Assembly (NCBI GenBank): GCA_027483665.1
Contig: JAIXUC010000036.1
Span: forward strand, 1-45,323
DNA: 45,323 nucleotides
Direction of reading: 5' to 3'
DNA from: Comamonadaceae bacterium
Lineage (GTDB): Bacteria; Pseudomonadota; Gammaproteobacteria; Burkholderiales; Burkholderiaceae_C
The position numbers and the translations under genes were made by a program. The notes beneath the pieces were generated by a model. It ran no database searches, was not told the origin of the DNA, and saw only the letters and a list, made by a program, of their open reading frames with translations. This document shows, in pieces, positions 37,607 to 45,323 of this stretch (positions are counted from its first letter, which is position 1; every line of letters starts with the position of its first letter).

Positions 37607-40147
37607 ATGCCCCCAGCTCCTGTGCCGCAACCTCTCAGCAGCCAGGGCTTGTTGCAGACTCCACCGCAGGACGCGCCGCAGAGCCTGAGCGCCGAGGTTC
37701 AGATGTCGACCTTGCTGCGCTTGGGCGTGGCTTGGTACTGGAGGCAAGACGCCCAGTTTCGCTTCATCGAGGTGTCCCGCATCATCGAATCGACGGGGCA
37801 AGGCCCGGCTTATTGGCTTGGCCGCACGCGCTGGGAAATCTCCGACCTCATGCCGGCTTCCTTCTGGGCCGAGCACCAACGCGTGTTGCAAGCGCACGAG
37901 CCCTTCCAAGACCTGGAATACCTGGTGCCCGACACCAGTGGCGGCACTAGGTATGCCCGCTGGCACAGCACCACCGGTGAGCCCTTGTTCGACGCGCAAG
38001 GCAACTTCATCGGCTATCACGGCTTTGGTCGCGAAGTCACGGCGCGTCGGCGCGCGATGCAGGGTTTGAAGCTCAGCGAGGAGCGCTTTCGCGACTTCGC
38101 CCATGCGCTCAGCGACTGGATGTGGGAGACCGACGCCGACCTGAACTACATCTGGGTCTCCGAGAGCATCACACGCGTCACTGGCCAGCCGGTCAACGCG
38201 TACCTGGGCAAGCGCCTGGACTTCATGCACCGCGAGCCCGGCACCGACCCCGCTGCTGCTGCGGCTGTGGACCGAGCCATCGCACAGCGCGAGCCCTTCC
38301 ACGACTTTCTCTTCAGCGCGCAAGAGGTTGGGCGCGAGCTATGGGTGTCCAAAAGCGGCGTGCCTTACACCGACAGCCAAGGACGCTTTGCCGGCTATCG
38401 GGGCATCAACCGCGATGTGACGCCGGCGCAAGTGGCAGCGCGCAAAGCGGCCGAGCGTGAGCAGCGCTTTTCCTCGATCTTCGAGCAAAGCCCACTCGGA
38501 ATGATCGAGTGGGACACGCAATTCCGCGTCACCCAATGGAACAGCGCAGCGGAGCGCATCTTTGGCTACAGCCGTGCCGACATGCTGGGACAGCACGCGA
38601 AGGTGCTGGCAGACCCCGCGGTTCATGGCTTGCTGGAAGATGTGCGGCTGGCCCTGATAGGCAGCGCCAGCGTGGCCAAGAGCGTCAACCGCAACCGACA
38701 CCGCGACGGCCACGAGCTGGTGTGCTCTTGGACCAACTCCGCCGTGCGCAATGCCGAGGGCGAGGCGGTGGCCATTTTGTCCATGGTCGAAGACATCACG
38801 GCCCAAGAGCAAGCGGCTTCGCGCATTGAACATCTGGCACGCCATGACGCGCTGACAGACCTGCCCAACCGCGCCCGTTTTCGTGAGCTCATCCAAGCCG
38901 AACTGGCCGAGGCTTTGGGCAACAGTTGGCCAGGCGCGATCTTCATGGTGAACATGGACCGCTTCAAGAGCGTCAACGATTCACTCGGCCACGCAGCGGG
39001 CGACCGCTTGTTGCTGACGGTGTCGCAGCGCATCAAGCAGCAGGCGGGTGCCAACGCCAGCGTGGCCCGCTTGGGCAGCGACGAGTTCGCGCTGTTGGTA
39101 CCACGCACTGACGCAGCGCAGGCAGAGCTTGTGGGAGAGCAGCTGCGCTTGGCGCTGTCGGAGCCCTACGCACTGGAGGGCAAGTTCTTTACCTGCACAC
39201 CGACCATCGGGGTGGCTCTGTTCCCGATGGACGGGCAAGACGCTTCCAGCCTTTTGCAAGCGGCCGATACCGCCATGAGCCACGGCAAGAAGCAAGGTGG
39301 CAACGTGCTGCAGTTCTTCACGGCCACGCTGCGCCAAGAGCTGAGCGCACGCCGCCAGCTCGAGCTCGATCTGCGCGACGCCGTGCGCAAGGGCGAGCTG
39401 TTGCTGCACTTCCAGCCGCAAGTGCAAGCGCTGACCGGGGCCGTGGTCGGTATGGAAGCGCTGGTGCGCTGGCAGCACCCCAGCAGGGGCATGGTGCCGC
39501 CGGTCAATTTCATCGCGCTGGCCGAAGAGGTGGGGCTCATCAGCGAGATCGGTGAATGGGTGATGAACGAGGCTTGTCGCACCCTGGCGCAGTGGCGCCT
39601 GCAAGGCTTGTCGGATGTTTACATGGCGGTCAACCTGTCGGCCCACCAGTTGCGCCACCGCGACTTGGCAGAGCAGGTCAGTGCCGTGCTGCTGCGCCAC
39701 GGTCTGAAAGGCAGCGACCTCGAGCTCGAGCTCACAGAGTCCGCTGCCATGCAAGACCCCGCCGAGACCGTGCAGACGCTGCACGAACTGCGCGCTTTGG
39801 GTCTAGGTCTGGCCATTGACGACTTCGGCACGGGTTATTCCTCGCTGGCCTACCTGAAGCTGCTGCCCATCCAGCGACTGAAGCTCGACCGGTCTTTCGT
39901 GAAGGACATTGGCTTGCAAGGCAACGACGCCGCCATTTGCTCGGCCACCATTGCGCTGGCGCACAAGCTGCACTTGCAGGTGGTGGCAGAAGGCGTGGAG
40001 ACCGAGGTGCAGCGCAACTACCTGCTGATGAATGGCTGTGAGTTGCTGCAGGGCTTTCTTTTCAGCCGGCCGCTGCCAGCGCCCGAGGCCTTGGCCTATG
40101 CCCTGACACGCAAACCCCACAGCCAAGCGCCCGACACAGCAAACTGA
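37607..40147 (+). CDS. PAS-PAS-PAS-GGDEF(degenerate)-EAL signalling protein
   Basis: 846 residues, no membrane helix. Three PAS-type sensors (about 30-135, 145-265, 275-400; the last has FEQSPLGMIEWDTQFRVTQW), then a GGDEF domain (DALTDLPNRARF) and an EAL domain. In the GGDEF half the signature is GSDEF (490-494) rather than GGDEF, and the first metal-binding Asp is Asn449 (VNMD). The EAL half keeps Glu617 in MEALVRW, the NLSA Asn, DDFGTGYSSL and EGVETE. The likely activity is therefore c-di-GMP hydrolysis, with the GGDEF domain as regulatory GTP sensor or inert. ATG 37607 is 132 bp from divergent thiD; the frame is open further upstream, but without domain content. Confidence 0.94.
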   Translation: MPPAPVPQPLSSQGLLQTPPQDAPQSLSAEVQMSTLLRLGVAWYWRQDAQFRFIEVSRIIESTGQGPAYWLGRTRWEISDLMPASFWAEHQRVLQAHEPFQDLEYLVPDTSGGTRYARWHSTTGEPLFDAQGNFIGYHGFGREVTARRRAMQGLKLSEERFRDFAHALSDWMWETDADLNYIWVSESITRVTGQPVNAYLGKRLDFMHREPGTDPAAAAAVDRAIAQREPFHDFLFSAQEVGRELWVSKSGVPYTDSQGRFAGYRGINRDVTPAQVAARKAAEREQRFSSIFEQSPLGMIEWDTQFRVTQWNSAAERIFGYSRADMLGQHAKVLADPAVHGLLEDVRLALIGSASVAKSVNRNRHRDGHELVCSWTNSAVRNAEGEAVAILSMVEDITAQEQAASRIEHLARHDALTDLPNRARFRELIQAELAEALGNSWPGAIFMVNMDRFKSVNDSLGHAAGDRLLLTVSQRIKQQAGANASVARLGSDEFALLVPRTDAAQAELVGEQLRLALSEPYALEGKFFTCTPTIGVALFPMDGQDASSLLQAADTAMSHGKKQGGNVLQFFTATLRQELSARRQLELDLRDAVRKGELLLHFQPQVQALTGAVVGMEALVRWQHPSRGMVPPVNFIALAEEVGLISEIGEWVMNEACRTLAQWRLQGLSDVYMAVNLSAHQLRHRDLAEQVSAVLLRHGLKGSDLELELTESAAMQDPAETVQTLHELRALGLGLAIDDFGTGYSSLAYLKLLPIQRLKLDRSFVKDIGLQGNDAAICSATIALAHKLHLQVVAEGVETEVQRNYLLMNGCELLQGFLFSRPLPAPEALAYALTRKPHSQAPDTAN

Positions 40148-40157
40148 AAAACACCCC

Positions 40158-40754
40158 ATGAAACACCTGGTCAGTTATTTCTTGCGCGGCCTCTTGGCCG
40201 TGCTCCCCTTGGGCCTGACGGTCTACCTGCTGTATTTGTTTTTGTCCTGGAGCGAGTCGCTGGCGCTGCAAGTCATCAGGCCCTTTGTCGGCAGTTTCTA
40301 CATCCCGGGCATGGGGCTGCTGATTGGCGTGGCAGGCATCGCCATCGTGGGCTTTTTGCTGTCGCAGCGCGGCGTTGGGCGCCTGCTGGCCTGGCTGGAG
40401 CTGCCCTTCACCAATTTGCCGGTGGTCAAGAGCATCTACAACTCGCTGAAAAGTTTTGCCGACTACTTCTCACCCAACAGCGCCAACGGGCCGCAGCAGG
40501 TGGTGATCTTGCGCATGCCGGGCCATCCACTGGAGGTGGTGGGCTTGGTCACGCGCCAGGGCACGGCGGGCTTGCCACCCGGCTTTCAGCCCGGCGACCG
40601 CGTCGCGGTGTACTTGCCGATGGGCTACATGATTGGTGGCTACACCGTGTTCGTGCCCCGCGAGTGGGTGACGCCCATCGCCATGAGCGTCGAAGAGGCC
40701 ATGCGCTCCTCGCTGATCGCGTGGATGGCCAAGGGCCCCGCGGACGAAAAGTAA
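40158..40754 (+). CDS. DUF502 family membrane protein
   Basis: 198 residues, two membrane helices near the N terminus (YFLRGLLAVLPLGLTVYLLY; GMGLLIGVAGIAIVGFLLS), then a soluble part with PVVKSIYNSLKSFADYF and GYMIGGYTVFVPREWVTPI, all typical of DUF502. Function unknown. Starts 10 bp after the GGDEF/EAL gene, so probably co-transcribed. Confidence 0.92.
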   Translation: MKHLVSYFLRGLLAVLPLGLTVYLLYLFLSWSESLALQVIRPFVGSFYIPGMGLLIGVAGIAIVGFLLSQRGVGRLLAWLELPFTNLPVVKSIYNSLKSFADYFSPNSANGPQQVVILRMPGHPLEVVGLVTRQGTAGLPPGFQPGDRVAVYLPMGYMIGGYTVFVPREWVTPIAMSVEEAMRSSLIAWMAKGPADEK

Positions 40755-40762
40755 AGGCCAGA

Positions 40763-41449
40763 TCAGGGGCCAGGCCGCGCCAGCACCGAGCGCAGCCAGC
40801 CTTCGATGTCGCCCACTTCGGCCGGGCAAACACTGTGCTCCATGGGGTATTGCTTCCAGCCCACGGTGTACCCGAGGCCGCGCAGCAAGGCCGCTGAGCT
40901 TTCTGCGCGGGCCATGGGCACGATGCCGTCGTGCTCGCCGTGGGCCATCCAGATGGGCGTGCCCAAACTGCCGGCGCTGTGTTCTGTTGCAGTGGTTTCG
41001 GCCAGCGGCAGGTAACCCGACAAACCCATGATGCCTGCCAAGGCCCTTGGGTAGCGCAAGCCCGCCATCAGCGCCATGGCGCAGCCTTGCGAGAAGCCAG
41101 CCAGAACAATGCGCCGCGCCGGCACGCCGCGCTGCACTTCGCGGTCGATCAAGGCGCTGATGTCGGCACAAGAGCGGCGCAGGCCTTCCTCGTCCTCGCG
41201 GCGCACCAAGTCGGCAGCCCGAATGTCGTACCAAGCCGGCATGGGCATGCCGCCGTTGATGGTGACCGGAATCACCGGCGCGTTAGGAAACACATAGCGC
41301 ACCACAGCCACGGCAGAGAGGTCCAGCTCTTGGGCCAGTGGCACGAAGTCGCGCCCGTCAGCGCCGAGTCCGTGCATCCAGATGATGCTGGCGTCCACGG
41401 CATCGCCGGTGGTCGCCTCGATGGTGTGCAAGCTGCGGGTCTCGGCCAT
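40763..41449 (-). CDS. Carboxylesterase/phospholipase-type alpha/beta hydrolase
   Basis: 228 residues. IIWMHGLGADGRDFVPLAQE, FPNAPVIPVTINGGMPMPAW, the nucleophile elbow GFSQG in LAGFSQGCAMAL, an acid in GEHDGIVP and the His in PMEHSVCP give the acyl-protein thioesterase/carboxylesterase 2 family. Acts on short-chain esters in the cytosol. ATG 41449 has AAGGA about ten bases upstream; the longer open frame upstream lacks family sequence. Convergent with DUF502, 8 bp apart. Confidence 0.92.
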   Translation of the reverse strand: MAETRSLHTIEATTGDAVDASIIWMHGLGADGRDFVPLAQELDLSAVAVVRYVFPNAPVIPVTINGGMPMPAWYDIRAADLVRREDEEGLRRSCADISALIDREVQRGVPARRIVLAGFSQGCAMALMAGLRYPRALAGIMGLSGYLPLAETTATEHSAGSLGTPIWMAHGEHDGIVPMARAESSAALLRGLGYTVGWKQYPMEHSVCPAEVGDIEGWLRSVLARPGP

Positions 41450-41629
41450 GGGGTGTTGTCCTTTGAAAATTGCGCCGCAAAGCCGGTGCTGGCTTTTACC
41501 TAGCGTTACATACGAAGGTGGTTTTTGATGACCTTGCGTTGTTAGCATTTTGCTCAGTGATGAGGCTTTGTTTCGTCCTCTCGCAGCCATGCAGTGACCA
41601 GACCAACTTTGTAGAAAAAGGCAGCCGCC

Positions 41630-42253
41630 ATGCTCAGCACAGCCAGCACTTTTCAGATGCACCTGGATTGGCGCCCATCTGCCAAGCCGACACCCGGCGT
41701 GGCGCGTCCGCGTCTGGCAGCACTGGCAACCCTGACGGTGGGGCTTGCCAGCAGCCCGCTGACGGGGCAGGCGCAAGATGTGCAACCCGGCCAGCGCTCA
41801 ACACAGACAGCGCACCCGGCCACCAACCCGGCACAACGCTTGACCGCGCAGTACTTGGTTGCGGCGGGGTCCGCAGACAACGCAAGGTCTTTGGTTCAGG
41901 GGCTGCGCTTGGGCCAGCGCATTCACTTGGCAGACGCACAAGGCGAAGTGGAATTCATGCCTGCCACCCGCGCCATGGCTTGGGGTGATGTAGAGGCCGC
42001 ACTGGCTCTTGCCAGCGCCAGCCTGGCCCAGTCCGGCATCAGCCAACCCAGTGCCCAGCAATGGTCCACCGTGCTCAACGGCGGCGCGCTGAGCACACCC
42101 TCGGGTGTGGTGGTGAAGCCCGGCGTACTGGCCCAGCGCACCAGTGGTTTGGGCTGGGGCCAGATTGCACAGGCCATGGGCACGACGCTGGGCCGCGTGA
42201 TGGGCGCACACCGTTCAACCGCGCCCCAACCCGAGGCACGGTCCGCGGGCTGA
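41630..42253 (+). CDS. Small exported hypothetical protein with twin WG motifs
   Basis: 207 residues. A hydrophobic stretch LAALATLTVGLASSPLTGQA (about residues 29-48) looks like a signal peptide, though its n-region is long; ATG at codon 10 (MHLDWRP) is an alternative start. The mature part has two similar short motifs, AMAWGDVEAALALA and GLGWGQIAQAMG, separated by an LNGGALSTPSG linker. I recall similar uncharacterised exported proteins in related bacteria. Function unknown. Its stop codon lies in the first unit of a 14-bp tandem repeat. Confidence 0.75.
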   Translation: MLSTASTFQMHLDWRPSAKPTPGVARPRLAALATLTVGLASSPLTGQAQDVQPGQRSTQTAHPATNPAQRLTAQYLVAAGSADNARSLVQGLRLGQRIHLADAQGEVEFMPATRAMAWGDVEAALALASASLAQSGISQPSAQQWSTVLNGGALSTPSGVVVKPGVLAQRTSGLGWGQIAQAMGTTLGRVMGAHRSTAPQPEARSAG

Positions 42254-42315
42254 ACAGCTCGGGCTGAACAGCTCGGGGTGACCCAATCGGGCTCAGCAAC
42301 CCGGGCTGCACCAGC
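42246..42315. repeat. Five-unit 14-bp tandem repeat between convergent genes
   Basis: Five units in exact 14-bp phase begin at 42246, 42260, 42274, 42288 and 42302. Units 1 and 2 are identical (CGGGCTGAACAGCT); units 3-5 diverge (CGGGGTGACCCAAT, CGGGCTCAGCAACC, CGGGCTGCACCAGC). Unit 1 contains the TGA stop of the small exported protein; the array ends 12 bases before the stop of the convergent gene. Looks like a minisatellite able to vary by slippage without changing either protein. Confidence 0.8.
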
Positions 42316-42327
42316 CCAAGCCTGCGC

Positions 42328-44574
42328 TCAACGCGCCGGAAGGTTCAGGCGCCCCAGGCGAATCAGCTGCGTTTCGCCATTGGAGCCGTCCACCGCATCG
42401 TTATCGGTGATGAACACCGCCTCGCCAGCCGCATCGATGGCAAAGCTTTCCACCTTGTCGAGCACGTAGCCGTTGCCCGTCAGCATGATGGGCTTGAGAT
42501 CCATGATCAGCCGCTTGGCAGCCACCGTCGGCACGGTGGTGTTGGAACCCACCACGGCAGGCGTGATGCCAGCGGTCGAGAACATGTGCAGCGTCTTGCG
42601 CGAATTGGCACCAAAGGTGTTGTCGCGCTCGATGACGATGAAGCTGTTGGGTCCGACGGCCGTGATTTCCGACAAGCCCATCCAGGCACCCTCAGCCGGC
42701 ACATCGAGTGGGTAGTACAGCATGCCCCAGGTCTTCGTGGCCACTTGGTAGCTCAGGATCTTCACGATGCCCTTGGGGTCGTTCTTCCATTCGCGCTGCA
42801 CGGCTAACCAAACGGTTTCACTGGCGCCGCTACCCGTGGTGGTCACGCCTTCCAGGCCAAAGCGAACGGCCTGCTGGCGAAGCACTTCCGGCAGCTCGAT
42901 TTCTTCTTGCACTGCGCCGTTGGCGGACACGCGGATGAGCAGGTCGCGCACAGGGTTGGGCTTTTTCTCCGGGTCGCCTTCTGAGGCAATCCAGAAGCCG
43001 CCGTCTTCGCGCTGCACGATGCCCTCACCGTCGAAGCCGACCGGCTGGCCGGCCTTCGTCAGCGGAAAAGCGCGGGTGATGACGGCTGGGCGGCGGGTCG
43101 TGTCGATCTCCAGCACGCGCGTCACGGCGTAGGCGCTGTCGGTCACGGCATAGAAGCGGCCCGGTGTCTTGCGGTCTGCGGCCAGGCCGGAGATGGCGCC
43201 CCAGGGAATGGGCAAGCCATTGACATCGGCCGACACCAAGTGCGGGTATGCAGCAGGGGCAGCGCCGCGCTGGTAGATCATGACCGTGCTGCGCGCAGCA
43301 CCGTCGTTCTCTGCAGCCACCACCAGCAGGTTGCGCTGCGGGATGGCCGTGAGGCCTTCAGGGCCGCTGCCGGCAGGCAGCACCTGAATGAACTGTGGCG
43401 GCTTGCCCGCGCCCATGTCCTTGAACACCACCACCAGCGAGGCGCGCTCCAGGCCCACGAAGATCAGGTTGTCGTTGCCGAAGCGGCCCACCTCGATGCC
43501 CTCGGGCTCGGTGCCCTTGGAGCCCGAGCGGTGCTCTGGGTAGTGGCCGTGGCGCATGGCGATGTGCTCCAGCAGCGCGCCGCTGTCCCATTCCAAGGTG
43601 CCGTTCTTGTTGAAGATGCTGAAGGTGCGCGAGCCGCCTTCGTAGTCGCCTTCGTTGGCGCTCACAAAGCGTTGGTTGTCCAGCCAGGCCACGGCATCAG
43701 GCTCGCGCTTGAGGCCGGTGGCAGAGTCCACCGGGTTGATCTGGCCATCGCGCTTGCGGTCAATGCCCATCAGGTCGACTGTGCCTGCGGAGAAGTGCTT
43801 TACCACCGCGCCGGTGGCGACGTTGACCACGGCAAAGTGGTTGTTTTCCTGAAGCGAGACGATGGCCTCACCCAAGGCGTTCACCTTCACCAGTTCGGGC
43901 TCTGGGTCGGTGGGTGCCACAGCCGCCATGCCGGTGAGCGCCACGACCTTTTTGGCCGCGCAGTCTGGGCGGCCTGCGCTCAATGGAATGAGCGTCAGGT
44001 TGCCCGCGGGCAGTTGCGGAATGACGCCTTTGTTCAGCCGCTCGTCGCGCTCGTTCTCGATCACCACCGACAGCACGCGACCACCCTTGTCCAGGGCCAG
44101 CGCGTCGGGTTGGCCACCCAGGTCGCAGGTAGAGAGCACCTTGAGCGTCTTCAAATCAATGGCCACCACGAAGCCGCCCGGCTTGGTGAAGTCTTTGGTG
44201 GTGGACACACCGGCCAGCACCACGCCGCCGCTCACCACCACGGAGGTCGGCTCGCCGTCGACAGCCACAAAACCGCCGGGTTGCGGCTTGGCCGGGTTGG
44301 CGAGGTTGATGAACCCCAGGCCCTGCTGCTCGCCGTCGGTATAGACCAGCGTGCGGCCATCGGGCGATGCCGCCACGATTTCCGCCACCGACTTCTTGCT
44401 GACGTTGCGCCCTGCGGGCACGTTGCTGGCCGCCTCGAAGGTGGCGATGCGGTTGAAAACCTGGGTTTTGCCAGTTTGGGCTGTGGCGGCAAACGGCAAG
44501 GCCATGCATGCCGAAAACCAGACGAATCCGACGAGTGGATTCAGGGGCCGCCGCGACGTGGTGGAAGTTGACAT
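42328..44574 (-). CDS. Exported beta-propeller/esterase-like-phytase protein
   Basis: 748 residues, starting MSTSTTSRRPLNPLVGF (ATG 44574), with a signal peptide ending ACMALPFAATAQ. The N-terminal about 400 residues have repeated WD/YVTN-like strands (SPDGRTLVYTDGEQQGL; DLKTLKVLSTCDLGGQPDAL; RFVSANEGDYEGGSRTFSIF). The C-terminal about 330 residues match the esterase-like activity of phytase family: ISGLAADRKTPGRFYAVTDS, FDGEGIVQREDGGFWIASEG, GLEGVTT and FIVIERDN. Likely a periplasmic phosphoesterase or carbohydrate-binding propeller; substrate unknown. The frame is open 28 codons upstream without signal logic. Confidence 0.88.
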   Translation of the reverse strand: MSTSTTSRRPLNPLVGFVWFSACMALPFAATAQTGKTQVFNRIATFEAASNVPAGRNVSKKSVAEIVAASPDGRTLVYTDGEQQGLGFINLANPAKPQPGGFVAVDGEPTSVVVSGGVVLAGVSTTKDFTKPGGFVVAIDLKTLKVLSTCDLGGQPDALALDKGGRVLSVVIENERDERLNKGVIPQLPAGNLTLIPLSAGRPDCAAKKVVALTGMAAVAPTDPEPELVKVNALGEAIVSLQENNHFAVVNVATGAVVKHFSAGTVDLMGIDRKRDGQINPVDSATGLKREPDAVAWLDNQRFVSANEGDYEGGSRTFSIFNKNGTLEWDSGALLEHIAMRHGHYPEHRSGSKGTEPEGIEVGRFGNDNLIFVGLERASLVVVFKDMGAGKPPQFIQVLPAGSGPEGLTAIPQRNLLVVAAENDGAARSTVMIYQRGAAPAAYPHLVSADVNGLPIPWGAISGLAADRKTPGRFYAVTDSAYAVTRVLEIDTTRRPAVITRAFPLTKAGQPVGFDGEGIVQREDGGFWIASEGDPEKKPNPVRDLLIRVSANGAVQEEIELPEVLRQQAVRFGLEGVTTTGSGASETVWLAVQREWKNDPKGIVKILSYQVATKTWGMLYYPLDVPAEGAWMGLSEITAVGPNSFIVIERDNTFGANSRKTLHMFSTAGITPAVVGSNTTVPTVAAKRLIMDLKPIMLTGNGYVLDKVESFAIDAAGEAVFITDNDAVDGSNGETQLIRLGRLNLPAR

Positions 44575-44832
44575 GTAAGCGCCAGAAGTTGGATGAACCG
44601 AAAAGCCTAGGCCCGCCGTATGACAGCGGCGTGAAAAAGCGCAAGCACGCACCAACATGGGCGTTTATGGCTGGCGTTGCACTGCCTTTCCTTTGTGCGT
44701 CAGGTTCCCTGCGCGACTGAAGTCGATCAAAGACAGAGGTTTTCGCTGTTGCTGATTGCAACTGAGCAATCCAAAATATCCATGGGTGAACACTTTGCCG
44801 AATAAGCGGCCGCGTGTTGAAAGGAGTTGCAC

Positions 44833-45323
44833 TTGACCGCCACGGCAGTGCCCAAGCTTCGGCTCGGGTTTGGACAGGAATGGGCTACGCACTTTCGCCG
44901 CGTCGGCAGGGCTTGCGGCCTCTTTTGTGGCGTGCTGGCTCTGTGCAGCGCCAACGCCCAATCACCCCCCGGTCCTGCGCCCCGCACTGCAGCGCCCGCA
45001 GCAGCCAACCTTGGAGAGCCAGTGTTTGCCATCAACGACTACCGCATCACAGGCAACACCTTGCTGCCCGAGGCCCGCGTGCGTGCTGCGGTGGCGCCCT
45101 TCGTCGGCCCGCAAAGCCGCTTCGAGACGATTCAGCAAGCACTGGAAGCGCTGGAGCGCGCTTACCTCGATGCGGGCTACGGCTCGGTGCGGGTGGTGGT
45201 GCCCGAGCAAGATGTGGAAGGCGGCGTGGTGGCGCTGCAGGTGATCGAGGCCAAGCTGGGCAGCGTGCGGGTGGAAGGCGAGCAGCGCTTCTCCGAGGCC
45301 AACATCCGCGCCTCGCTGCCCGC
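44833..45323 (+). CDS. ShlB/FhaC/HecB-type (TpsB) outer-membrane transporter, partial
   Basis: The first 163 codons of a two-partner-secretion transporter. Translation begins at a TTG (44833) six bases after a perfect AAGGAG (44821-44826). A signal peptide (CGLFCGVLALCSANAQ) is followed by a Pro/Ala linker and the POTRA-2 domain: FAINDYRITGNTLLPEARVR, YLDAGYGSVRVVVPEQDVEG and VIEAKLGSVRVEG. The frame runs open to the right edge. The protein should continue with a second POTRA and a 16-strand barrel that exports a TpsA exoprotein. Divergent from the phytase-like gene over 258 bp. Confidence 0.9.
   Translation, partial: MTATAVPKLRLGFGQEWATHFRRVGRACGLFCGVLALCSANAQSPPGPAPRTAAPAAANLGEPVFAINDYRITGNTLLPEARVRAAVAPFVGPQSRFETIQQALEALERAYLDAGYGSVRVVVPEQDVEGGVVALQVIEAKLGSVRVEGEQRFSEANIRASLP

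Overview
The window reads as a high-GC (roughly 60-65%) chromosomal segment of a betaproteobacterium of the order Burkholderiales, most likely family Comamonadaceae. Three things point there: the protein flavour, the gene orders (rpsL-rpsG-fusA-tuf; mreB-mreC-mreD-mrdA divergent from gatC-gatA-gatB; hemJ divergent from hemB), and non-ATG starts combined with strong GC3 bias. I see no tRNA, rRNA, CRISPR array, insertion sequence, phage module or integrase. Most of the window is core genome.

Layout. 1-3.8 kb: the str operon on the minus strand (rpsL, rpsG, fusA, and the first codons of tuf, cut by the window edge), with a good sigma70 promoter upstream of rpsL and stem-loops in its spacers. 3.8-7.9 kb: more minus-strand genes (D,D-carboxypeptidase, alpha/beta hydrolase, thioredoxin-like 2Fe-2S ferredoxin, VanZ-like membrane protein, HemJ). 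8.0-10.2 kb: hemB and a CorA/ZntB-type metal transporter. 10.2-18.0 kb: catabolic and signalling genes (amidohydrolase, dienelactone hydrolase, SDR, chemoreceptor, methylmalonate-semialdehyde dehydrogenase, DUF2007 protein, GMC oxidoreductase). 18.1-21.0 kb: a hypothetical protein, an ammonium transporter and a TSUP permease. 21.0-25.8 kb: the cell-shape operon mreBCD-mrdA. 26.0-29.4 kb: the tRNA amidotransferase genes gatCAB. 29.4-31.7 kb: a DUF4124 protein, pyrE and an exodeoxyribonuclease III homologue.

31.7-35.9 kb is the most accessory-looking part: a divergent reductase/LysR pair, two gene-free gaps of about 430-500 bp, an AT-richer orphan gene and an AhpD-like protein. 35.9-42.3 kb: YitT, thiD, a three-PAS GGDEF/EAL protein with a degenerate GGDEF half, DUF502, a carboxylesterase and a small exported protein. 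42.3-45.3 kb: a 14-bp tandem repeat, a large exported esterase-like-phytase protein, and the start of a two-partner-secretion transporter (TpsB) with a TTG start, cut by the right edge.

Functionally, the window joins translation (str operon, GatCAB), wall synthesis (DacC-type carboxypeptidase, MreBCD, PBP2), haem synthesis (HemB, HemJ), pyrimidine and thiamin synthesis (PyrE, ThiD) and nutrient uptake. I did not find a clear, previously undescribed multi-gene system. The best leads are non-coding: stacked inverted repeats between the dienelactone hydrolase and SDR genes, stem-loops inside the str operon, and the in-phase 14-bp repeat array. The best protein lead is the probably cyclase-dead, phosphodiesterase-competent GGDEF/EAL protein.
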